Shown here one piece after another: positions 1-5,179 of a stretch of 6,783 nucleotides of DNA (the stretch's first letter is position 1; the number at the start of each line of letters is the position of its first letter). The notes below the pieces were generated by a model. That model did not search any database. It had not been told where the DNA came from and saw only the letters and a list, made by a program, of their open reading frames with translations. This DNA comes from CAVSBT01 sp964609465. GTDB taxonomy: Bacteria; Chloroflexota; Dehalococcoidia; DSTF01; JALHUB01. Location: NCBI GenBank assembly GCA_964609465.1, contig CAZSSQ010000129.1:1-6783 (forward strand), in the 5' to 3' direction. The position numbers and the translations under genes are program-made.

Positions 1-1229
1 AGGCCGACGTGAGCCTGGAGGAGGCCCTGGAGAACATCGACATCGGCGGCCCGACGCTCCTGCGGGCGGCGGCCAAGAACTTCCCTCACGTGCTGGTGGT
101 TGTGGACCCGGAGGACTACGGCCCCCTCCTCGAGACGCTGCGCAGGGGCGCCGTTGCCCTCGAGGAGCGGCGGCGGCTGGCCCAGAAGGCCTTTCAGCAC
201 GTGGCCCTCTACGATACCGCCATCGCTGGCTACCTGCGCGCGCTGGAGGAGAGTGAAGAAGGGCCGGAAAAGGCCCAAAAGCTGCCGGAAGCTATAACAA
301 TCGGGCTCCGAAAGCGTTTAGATCTTAGGTATGGTGAAAACCCGCATCAGCATGCCGCCCTCTATCTCGACCAGTCGCTGCCCGGCAGGCGAGGCGGCAT
401 TGCCACGGCGAAGCAGCTACACGGCAAGGAGATCTCCTACAACAACATCGTGGACGCCGACGCCACCTGGCAGGCCGTCTCCGATTTCGAGGAGAGCACG
501 GTGGCTGTGGTGAAGCACACTAACCCCTGTGGCCTGGCCAGTCACCCGGACCAGGCGGAAGCCTACCGGAGGGCTTTGGCCGGCGACCCCGTCTCGGCCT
601 TCGGTGGCATCGTGGCCGTCAACCGGCCCCTGTCGGCGGAGATGGCCCGCGAGATGGGCAGCACCTTCTACGAGGTGGTGGTGGCGCCCAGCTACGAGGA
701 GGAGGCGCTCGCCCTGCTGCGGAAGAAGCGCGACCTGCGGGTGCTTCAGGTCACGGGTGACATGTCCGCGGCCGGGATGCACTACCGGCAGGTGTCGGGC
801 GGCGCCCTCTTGCAGGAGGAGGACCGGACGCCCGATAGCGACCTGAGCCTGAGAACCGTCACGAAGCGGGAACCCACGGCCGAGGAGTTGCGCGACCTGC
901 GCTTCGCCTGGCGGGCCGCCAAGCACGTGAAGTCCAACGCCATCGTGCTGGCCAAGGAGCAGTCGCTGGTGGGGATGGGCGCCGGCCAGCCGAACCGCGT
1001 CAACAGTGTGCACCTGGCCCTGCGCCTGGCCGGCGAGCGTTCGCGCGGCAGCGTGCTCGCCTCAGACGCGTTCTTTCCCTTCCCCGACGGCGTGGAGCTG
1101 GCCGCCCAGGGCGGCGTCACGGCCATCATCCAGCCCGGCGGCTCCATCCGCGATGAGGAAGTGATCAAAGTCGCAGACGACCATGGCATCGCCATGGTGT
1201 TCACAGGGATGAGGCACTTCAGACACTAG
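1..1229 (+). CDS. purH: Bifunctional AICAR transformylase/IMP cyclohydrolase, 5'-truncated by the window edge
   Basis: PurH catalyses the last two steps of de novo IMP synthesis: formylation of AICAR by 10-formyl-THF, then ring closure to IMP. The frame is open to base 3 (Ala-Asp precede the GTG at 9), so that GTG is an internal Val. Roughly 110 N-terminal residues of the MGS-like cyclohydrolase domain lie outside, judging from the family length of about 510-530. Counting from that Val, residues 9-24 (ENIDIGGPTLLRAAAK) are the conserved end of the cyclohydrolase domain. RYGENPHQ (107-114) opens the transformylase domain, SYNNIVDADATW is at 143-154, and KHTNPCG (169-175) holds the catalytic Lys-His pair. 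DPVSAFGG is at 193-200 and VKSNAIV at 307-313. The end (IIQPGGSIRDEEV, then VFTGMRHFRH) is canonical, so the C terminus is complete and there is no frameshift. The linker before RYGENPHQ has unusual codon use (see findings). Confidence 0.97.
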   Translation, partial: ADVSLEEALENIDIGGPTLLRAAAKNFPHVLVVVDPEDYGPLLETLRRGAVALEERRRLAQKAFQHVALYDTAIAGYLRALEESEEGPEKAQKLPEAITIGLRKRLDLRYGENPHQHAALYLDQSLPGRRGGIATAKQLHGKEISYNNIVDADATWQAVSDFEESTVAVVKHTNPCGLASHPDQAEAYRRALAGDPVSAFGGIVAVNRPLSAEMAREMGSTFYEVVVAPSYEEEALALLRKKRDLRVLQVTGDMSAAGMHYRQVSGGALLQEEDRTPDSDLSLRTVTKREPTAEELRDLRFAWRAAKHVKSNAIVLAKEQSLVGMGAGQPNRVNSVHLALRLAGERSRGSVLASDAFFPFPDGVELAAQGGVTAIIQPGGSIRDEEVIKVADDHGIAMVFTGMRHFRH

Positions 1230-1263
1230 GCCCACCCTCCGGTGGGCAGGCCGTCTGGACGGC
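1230..1263 (+). other. Two tandem GC-rich hairpins directly after purH (possible terminator or repeat)
   Basis: The first hairpin pairs GCCCACC (1230-1236) with GGTGGGC (1241-1247) around loop CTCC and starts on the base after the purH stop. The second pairs GCCGT (1250-1254) with ACGGC (1259-1263) around loop CTGG. There is no T-tract after either stem, so a classical intrinsic terminator is not supported. They could still stabilise the purH mRNA 3' end or limit read-through into the next gene, whose start lies 46 bases on. The reverse complement shares the words CTGCC, GTCC and GGCCTGCCC with the repeat inside the glycosyltransferase gene at 2605-2633. Confidence 0.45.
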
Positions 1264-1308
1264 AGGGAGGACCGGCAGAGCAGGCCGACGGCAAGGCGGG
1301 ATAGACAA

Positions 1309-2409
1309 ATGGCAATGGCATCCGAAGTCGAAATCGTTGACTTGGACGAACTGGTAGCCAGGCTGCCTCAGGCCGAAAGAGCCCTGTTCGAGCGCATCTT
1401 CCACGTGGGAGTGACCTACGGGCGGCTGGTGCCGCCGGACTCCATGCTGCCCTGGATACAGGAACACTTTGGGCGCGTGGAGGCGACCCTGGTCCAGAAG
1501 ATCGTCAAGGTGACCAACCTGGTTACCCTCCGGGGGGTCCTCTTCAACTGGCTCCGCTCCCACCGGCCCCACTGGACGGCCCCCGGCCTGGACCTGGAGG
1601 CCGAGTTGGGCCGCGGCAACCATGACCCCCTGGCCTCGCCTCTCGAGGGCACGCCGGAGGACACCTTCGGGCGGGTGCAGGGGCGCTACTGCGTCACCGC
1701 CAGCAACATCGCCAAGTTCGACGGCTGGCACGCGCTCATCGTCTTCCAGGAGCGCCACCCTCTGCGTTTTGACCGGGAGATGCTCCGCGACTACGTCGAT
1801 ACCGGGAGTCGCTGGGCGGAGCTGGCCCACCGCAGCGACCCGTCGTCCAAGTATTACCTCTTCCTGTGGAACTGCCTCTGGCGGGCGGGGGCCTCCCTCA
1901 TCCACGGCCACGCCCAGGTCATGCTGGGCCGCGACATGCACTACGCCGCGATCGAGCACCTGCGCCGTTCGGCCCTCTTCTACCAGGCCAACTACCGCAG
2001 CAACTACTTCGAGGATCTGTACAAGGTGCACAGCTTCGCTGGCTGTGGCTTCGAGCGGGACGGCGTTCGCGTGCTCGCCAATCTCGCTCCTATCAAGGAG
2101 AACGAGGTGATCCTGATGGCGCCGGAGCTGTCCGACGGCCTCAAGGACACTCTCTACGATGTGCTGGCCTGCCTCCGCGACCGCGTGGGCGTGACCGCAT
2201 TCAACCTGGTCATCTACACGCCGCCCCTGGCGCCCACCGAGGAGAGCTGGGAGGGCTTCCCGGTGATGGTGCGCATCGTGGACCGGGGCGACCCGCTGAG
2301 CCGCACCGCCGACTTCGGCGCCATGGAGCTGTACGCCGCCAGTGTCGTCTCCAGCGACCCCTTGAGCCTGGCGCGCACGCTGGAGGATGCTTTGAGCGCA
2401 GCAGAGTAG
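1309..2409 (+). CDS. GalT-like HIT-superfamily protein (putative nucleotidyltransferase), function unassigned
   Basis: A 366-residue protein. The segment around residues 188-204 (Asn-188, then AGASLIHGHAQV) matches the galactose-1-phosphate uridylyltransferase signature, with H199-G-H201-A-Q203 as the HxHxQ motif. In GalT the second His is the nucleotidylated nucleophile and the Gln replaces the third His of ordinary HIT hydrolases. N133-F137 (NIAKF) followed by DGWHALIVFQERHPL, and C-terminal MELYAASVVSSDP (339-351), also resemble GalT/HIT folds. The N-terminal CxxC that binds zinc in E. coli GalT is absent, and length and N terminus diverge from classical GalT. I therefore do not assign UDP-glucose or galactose-1-phosphate as substrates; Ap4A phosphorylase or another nucleoside-monophosphate transferase is possible. 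ATG 1309 is preceded by AAGGCGGG (1293-1300) at 8 bases; ATG 1315 is an alternative two codons in. It lies 79 bases after purH and 104 before a glycosyltransferase, so a sugar-nucleotide role is plausible but inferred. Confidence 0.85.
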   Translation: MAMASEVEIVDLDELVARLPQAERALFERIFHVGVTYGRLVPPDSMLPWIQEHFGRVEATLVQKIVKVTNLVTLRGVLFNWLRSHRPHWTAPGLDLEAELGRGNHDPLASPLEGTPEDTFGRVQGRYCVTASNIAKFDGWHALIVFQERHPLRFDREMLRDYVDTGSRWAELAHRSDPSSKYYLFLWNCLWRAGASLIHGHAQVMLGRDMHYAAIEHLRRSALFYQANYRSNYFEDLYKVHSFAGCGFERDGVRVLANLAPIKENEVILMAPELSDGLKDTLYDVLACLRDRVGVTAFNLVIYTPPLAPTEESWEGFPVMVRIVDRGDPLSRTADFGAMELYAASVVSSDPLSLARTLEDALSAAE

Positions 2410-2446
2410 CGGCCGCCCCCCGAGGGGAAGGTCACTCTTATCGTTC

Positions 2447-2484
2447 GGCGCCCGGACGTCTTCTCCTCCTGCGTCCCGGGCGCC
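2447..2484 (+). other. Strong hairpin between the GalT-like gene and the glycosyltransferase gene
   Basis: GGCGCCCGG (2447-2455) is perfectly complementary to CCGGGCGCC (2476-2484). After skipping C2475, ACG (2456-2458) also pairs with CGT (2472-2474), leaving a pyrimidine-rich loop (2459-2471) that includes TCCTCCT. The structure lies 37 bases after the GalT-like stop and 29 bases before the TTG start of the next gene. No T-run follows, so it is not a standard intrinsic terminator. It may be an mRNA stabiliser, a processing site or a leader structure; the sequence alone does not decide. Confidence 0.5.
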
Positions 2485-2494
2485 GCTGCTGGCG

Positions 2495-2508
2495 AAAGAG
2501 GTAAAGGA
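2495..2508 (+). promoter_or_regulatory. Ribosome binding region that fixes the TTG start of the glycosyltransferase
   Basis: The purine-rich stretch AAAGAGGTAAAGGA contains AAAGGA ending 5 bases before TTG 2514, and AGAGG further upstream. An in-frame TAA lies at 2502-2504, so translation cannot begin earlier. The next residues already form the conserved first beta strand (VDIVIPVYNEE). TTG 2514 is therefore the only start that keeps the domain intact. Confidence 0.65.
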
Positions 2509-2513
2509 CAGCC

Positions 2514-3368
2514 TTGGCCAGCGTCGATATCGTCATCCCGGTCTATAACGAGGAGCACGTGGTGGCCCGCAGCGTGGAGACACTGAGGGCTTTCCTGCGC
2601 GACAGCCTGCCCGTCCGGCAGGCGGGCCTGCCCCATGCCTGGCGCATCGTCGTCGCCGACAACGCCTCCACCGACGGCACCCTGGCCGTGGCCCAGGGAC
2701 TGGCCGAGCAGTATCCGGGCGAAGTAGGCGTCGTTCACCTGCCTCAGAAGGGCCGCGGCCGGGCCCTGCGGGCCGCCTGGCTGGGTAGCGAGGCCGAAGT
2801 CCTCACCTACATGGATGTGGACCTCTCGACTGACCTCTCGGCGCTGCCTCCCCTGGTAGACGCCATCGCCGTCGAGGGCTATGACGTGGCCATAGGGTCG
2901 CGCCTGGCGCGGGGTGCACGCACCACCCGCTCCCCCCGGCGTGAGTTCATCTCGCGGGCCTACAACCTGCTCATCAAGGCCATCCACTTCACCCGCTTCT
3001 CCGACGCCCAGTGCGGGTTCAAGGCCATCAGCCGTCAGGCAGCCCGCGAGCTGGTGGCCCTGGTCAAGAACGAGGAGTGGTTCTTCGATACGGAGCTCCT
3101 GATCCTGGCCGAGAAGGGCGGCTACCGCATCAAGGAGGTTCCGGTGCGCTGGGTGGAGGACCCCGACACGCGCGTGAAGATCGCGAGCACGATGGCAGAA
3201 GACATACGCGGTCTGCTGCGCCTGCGCTTCANNNNNNNNNNNNNNNNNNNNNNNNNNNNNNNNNNNNNNNNNNNNNNNNNNNNNNNNNNNNNNNNNNNNN
3301 NNNNNNNNNNNNNNNNNNNNNNNNNNNNNNNGTCCCTCCGCCTTGACCGTTCTGAGGACGGCACCTAA
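2514..3368 (+). CDS. Family 2 glycosyltransferase, polyprenyl-phosphate sugar synthase type (interrupted by a 100-N gap)
   Basis: A GT-A fold enzyme expected to move a hexose or mannose from a nucleotide sugar onto a lipid phosphate or glycan at the inner face of the membrane. Visible motifs: IPVYNEE (8-14), ADNASTDGT (48-56) for nucleotide binding, KGRGRALRAAW (79-89), the metal-binding DxD within YMDVDLSTDL (99-108; D101, D103), GSRLARG (128-134), FSDAQCGFKAI (162-172), and EWFFDTELL (188-196) followed by GYRIKEVPVRW (203-213). These are typical of dolichyl-phosphate glucose/mannose synthase-like GT2 proteins. The catalytic part is complete (239 residues before the gap). Beyond the gap, 11 codons (SLRLDRSEDGT) then TAA stay in the same frame only if the gap is really 100 bases, so the true C terminus is unknown. 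Some relatives carry a GtrA-like membrane domain there. Residues 34-40 (VRQAGLP) look like a repeat-derived insertion. No sugar specificity can be read. Confidence 0.9.
   Translation: MASVDIVIPVYNEEHVVARSVETLRAFLRDSLPVRQAGLPHAWRIVVADNASTDGTLAVAQGLAEQYPGEVGVVHLPQKGRGRALRAAWLGSEAEVLTYMDVDLSTDLSALPPLVDAIAVEGYDVAIGSRLARGARTTRSPRREFISRAYNLLIKAIHFTRFSDAQCGFKAISRQAARELVALVKNEEWFFDTELLILAEKGGYRIKEVPVRWVEDPDTRVKIASTMAEDIRGLLRLRFXXXXXXXXXXXXXXXXXXXXXXXXXXXXXXXXXXSLRLDRSEDGT
2605..2633 (+). repeat. Short palindromic repeat inserted in frame within the glycosyltransferase gene
   Basis: An arm GCCTGCC occurs at 2605-2611 and 2626-2632, with its exact complement GGCAGGC at 2617-2623 between them. Either flanking copy can pair with the middle arm, giving a 7-bp stem with a 5- or 2-base loop. 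The flanking copies extend to an 8-bp direct repeat GCCTGCCC (2605-2612 and 2626-2633) exactly 21 bases apart. The interval encodes seven residues, VRQAGLP, falling between the first helix (VETLRAFLRDSLP) and the second strand (HAWRIVVADN). That region is a surface loop in GT2 enzymes, and it is shorter in the relatives I recall. Confidence 0.6.
3232..3331. other. Assembly gap of exactly 100 Ns
   Basis: Bases 3232-3331 are all N. A run of exactly 100 is the usual placeholder for a scaffold gap of unknown length, so distances and reading frame across it should not be trusted. It falls 718 bases into the glycosyltransferase gene, just after the conserved catalytic core. The missing sequence may be a few codons, an extra domain, or one or more further genes. 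Confidence 0.95.
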
Positions 3369-3420
3369 CCTGTAGTCACCAACCATCCCTCAGCAGCTTG
3401 ATCCGCAGTTCCCAGCATCT

Positions 3421-3429
3421 AGAAAGGGG
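3421..3429 (+). promoter_or_regulatory. Shine-Dalgarno site choosing ATG 3440 for the thiolase
   Basis: AGAAAGGGG ends 10 bases before ATG 3440. The frame is open further upstream to a TTG at 3398, which would add 14 residues (MIRSSQHLERGHRP) that are not thiolase-like and have no comparable ribosome binding site. Starting at 3440 gives MEEVVLVSGARSAIG, the normal thiolase N terminus. Confidence 0.75.
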
Positions 3430-3439
3430 CCATCGACCC

Positions 3440-4618
3440 ATGGAAGAGGTTGTTCTCGTCAGTGGGGCCAGGAGCGCCATCGGCCGGCTCGGCGGCGCCT
3501 TCCAGAACTTCCCCGCCTCCGACCTGGCGGCCGCCGTCATGAAGGCTGCCGTCGAGAGGGCGGGCGTGAAGCCGGAGCAGGTGGACCAGGTGATCCTGGG
3601 CTGCGTCGGCCAGGTGATGGAGGACGGCTACATCGCCCGCCACGCCGCCATCAAGGCCGGCCTGCCCATCGAGGTGCCGGCTTGCGCCGTCAACCGCATC
3701 TGCGGGAGCGGCCTGGAGGCCATCAACACCGCCGCCCGCTGGATCGAGTGCGGTGACGCCGAGGTGGTCGTCGCCGGTGGCGTCGAGAACATGACCATGA
3801 TGCCCTATTACGTCCGCAACGCCCGCTACGGCTACCGTCTGGGCCACGGACAGCTCGAGGACGGCATCCAGCACCTGCTGGGCGACCCCTTCAGCAAGGT
3901 GCACATGGGCATCACGGCTGAGAACCTGGCCGAGAAGTTCGGCATCACCCGCGAGGTGCAGGACGAGTTCGCCCTGCGCAGCCAGCAGAGGGCGGTGGCC
4001 GCCATCGAGGCCGGCAGGTTCAAGGACGAGATCGTGCCCATCGAGGTGAAGGTGGGTCGGGAGACCAAGGTCATCGACACCGATGAGCACCCGCGGGCCG
4101 ACACCACGCCGGAGGCGCTGGCCAAGCTGCGACCGGCCTTCAAGGAGGGCGGCATGGTGACGGCGGGCAACGCCAGCGGCATCAACGACGGCGCTGCCGC
4201 TGTCGTCGTCACCAGCCGTCGCAAGGCCGACGAGCTGAAGCTCCGGCCACGCCTGCGCCTGGTCGCCCGCGCCGAGGCCGCAGTCGAGCCGTCGATCATG
4301 GGCAGCGGGCCCATCCCGGCTGTGCGCAAGGTCATGAAGAAGTCGGGGCTGGGGCTGGACCAGATGGACGTGGTGGAGCTGAACGAGGCCTTCGGCTCGG
4401 TGGCGGCGGCCTGCTCCCAGGAGCTAGGGTTGGACGTCGAGCGCACCAACCCCAACGGCGGGGCCATCGCCCTCGGGCACCCCGTCGGCGCCACCGGCGC
4501 CATCCTCGCCGTCAAGCTCATGTACGAGCTGGAGCGACGGCAGGCCCGCTACGGCCTCGTCAGCCTCTGCATCGGCGGCGGCCAGGGCATCGCCACGATC
4601 TTCGAGAGGGTGGGTTAG
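3440..4618 (+). CDS. Acetyl-CoA C-acetyltransferase (thiolase II type)
   Basis: A 392-residue cytoplasmic thiolase, matching the usual 390-395 length. Biosynthetic thiolases condense two acetyl-CoA to acetoacetyl-CoA; degradative members run the thiolytic cleavage. The N-terminal domain has VVLVSGARSAIGRLGGAF. The nucleophilic Cys88 lies in VNRICGSGLEAIN (84-96). GGVENMTMMPYY (113-124) and HMGITAENLAEKFGITREVQ (155-174) are typical of acetyl-CoA acetyltransferases. TAGNASGINDGAAA is at 241-254 and NEAF at 315-318. His347 lies in GGAIALGHPVGATGA (340-354), and the second catalytic Cys377 in LCIGGGQG (376-383). All match the Cys89/His348/Cys378 triad of the Zoogloea enzyme within one position. 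No HMG-CoA, PHA or beta-oxidation partner is visible next to it, so the direction and pathway (short-chain acyl degradation, ketone body, polyhydroxyalkanoate or mevalonate) stay open. It is convergent with the ABC exporter genes and separated from them by 622 non-coding bases. Confidence 0.95.
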   Translation: MEEVVLVSGARSAIGRLGGAFQNFPASDLAAAVMKAAVERAGVKPEQVDQVILGCVGQVMEDGYIARHAAIKAGLPIEVPACAVNRICGSGLEAINTAARWIECGDAEVVVAGGVENMTMMPYYVRNARYGYRLGHGQLEDGIQHLLGDPFSKVHMGITAENLAEKFGITREVQDEFALRSQQRAVAAIEAGRFKDEIVPIEVKVGRETKVIDTDEHPRADTTPEALAKLRPAFKEGGMVTAGNASGINDGAAAVVVTSRRKADELKLRPRLRLVARAEAAVEPSIMGSGPIPAVRKVMKKSGLGLDQMDVVELNEAFGSVAAACSQELGLDVERTNPNGGAIALGHPVGATGAILAVKLMYELERRQARYGLVSLCIGGGQGIATIFERVG

Positions 4619-4637
4619 GGCGCTGGGGCCGATTCCA

Positions 4638-4735
4638 CCCGTAGGGGCGTAGCTTTTCCGCCGGAGGCGGATGCGCCTTTGGCGCAAGCTGCGCCCGCCC
4701 CGCCCAGGGCCGACCTGAAGGTCGGCGCCTACGGG
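4638..4735. repeat. REP/BIME-like unit 1, with a branched hairpin
   Basis: Outer arms CCCGTAGG (4638-4645) and CCTACGGG (4728-4735) are perfectly complementary. Inside is an 11-bp stem with one G-T pair (4645-4655 with 4686-4696) whose apex is split by two small hairpins: TCCGCC/GGCGGA (4657-4671) and GCGCC/GGCGC (4673-4685), giving a three-way junction. A second hairpin pairs GCCGACC (4709-4715) with GGTCGGC (4720-4726) around TGAA. G4645 is shared by the outer and inner stems, so these alternate by one base. The unit starts 19 bases after the thiolase stop. Confidence 0.7.
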
Positions 4736-4752
4736 GTGCCGGAAAACCTCGA

Positions 4753-4774
4753 AGGCCAGGCTTAAGCCTGGCCT
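4753..4774. repeat. Perfect 22-bp palindrome, single CTNNAG-apex hairpin
   Basis: AGGCCAGGC (4753-4761) pairs with GCCTGGCCT (4766-4774) around loop TTAA, so the whole 22 bases are a perfect palindrome. It has the same C-TNNA-G apex as its neighbours but no GTAG or CTAC flank. Read on the minus strand it is followed after a few bases by GGTTTTCC. This is a weak T-run, so it might act as a poor terminator for minus-strand transcripts. Confidence 0.65.
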
Positions 4775-4832
4775 CGGCGCGTGGCCGGGCTCATTTGCCC
4801 TCTGACGACAGTCCCACCTCTTAGACTTCGCG

Positions 4833-4987
4833 GACGGAGCTAATGGTCTTTGCCGAAATAACTTGCCGTTGGTCCGCGTCTGTAGGCGGGGGTCTTCAGA
4901 CCCCCGCGAATCTGTCGGGGTCTCAAGACCCCGACCTACGAAGATCGACGCCGTGAAGATATTTTGTTGATGGCCATAAGCTCCGTC
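4833..4987. repeat. Imperfect 155-bp inverted repeat enclosing REP-like unit 2
   Basis: GACGGAGCTAATGGTC (4833-4848) matches the reverse complement of 4972-4987 at 14 of 16 positions, one of the two differences being a G-T pair. The next 16 bases inward (4849-4864, against 4956-4971) match at 10 of 16, including the A/T-rich core AAATA-CTT. Arms then run into GTAGG (4882-4886) and CCTAC (4935-4939), which end the two arms at almost equal length (54 and 53 bases). The whole block could be one decayed MITE-like element or a long structured RNA. Confidence 0.5.
4882..4939. repeat. REP/BIME-like unit 2 (GTAGG, two hairpins, CCTAC)
   Basis: GTAGG (4882-4886) and CCTAC (4935-4939) close the unit. 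Hairpin one pairs GCGGGGGTC (4886-4894) with GACCCCCGC (4899-4907) around TTCA. Hairpin two pairs GTCGGGGTC (4914-4922) with GACCCCGAC (4927-4935) around TCAA. The two hairpins share GGGGTC next to the apex but differ at the foot, where each keeps its own complementarity. The arrangement is an inverted pair of 'GTAG plus hairpin' halves. Confidence 0.72.
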
Positions 4988-5084
4988 TCTACGTCCCGCA
5001 TGAGGCGCCGTCTCCGTGATCGATTTGGCTTAGCTCTCGCCCCACGCAGGTTCCAAGGTTCAACCGAGGTGCGCCCGGCGACAC

Positions 5085-5157
5085 GTAGCGGAGGCCTTCA
5101 GGCCTCCACGGCCTCGCCCTGAAGCGCGGCCCATGGCGAGCTAAAGCTCGCCGCTAC
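5085..5157. repeat. REP/BIME-like unit 3 (GTAGCGG, hairpins, CCGCTAC)
   Basis: GTAGCGG (5085-5091) and CCGCTAC (5151-5157) are perfect 7-bp complements. Hairpin one pairs GGAGGCC (5090-5096) with GGCCTCC (5101-5107) around TTCA. Hairpin three pairs GGCGAGC (5135-5141) with GCTCGCC (5146-5152) around TAAA. Between them 5110-5131 can form an 8-bp stem with one T/C mismatch and apex CTGAAG, looking like a decayed extra copy. It lies 84 bases beyond the permease stop on that gene's downstream side. Confidence 0.72.
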
Positions 5158-5179
5158 ATTTCCCCTCCCCAGTCTCGCC

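Noticed and set aside
9..11. GTG as start of purH
   Set aside because: The frame is open upstream to the window edge and the conserved cyclohydrolase domain would lack its first ~110 residues; it is an internal Val codon.
417..1013. 198-codon minus-strand frame within purH
   Set aside because: Antisense to conserved transformylase motifs, His/Gly/Val rich, with no domain; a compositional shadow.
2214..3386. 390-codon open frame on the minus strand
   Set aside because: It is antisense to the GalT-like C terminus and the GT2 gene, spans the N gap, and has no recognisable domain. GC-rich third positions on the plus strand routinely create such shadows.
3398..3439. TTG-initiated 14-residue N-terminal extension of the thiolase
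   Set aside because: ATG 3440 has a good AGAAAGGGG site and yields the standard thiolase N terminus; the extension has no family support.
3419..4521. Minus-strand frames 3419-4090 and 3832-4521 opposite the thiolase
   Set aside because: Both lie entirely opposite a well-conserved thiolase and show no own signature or ribosome binding site.
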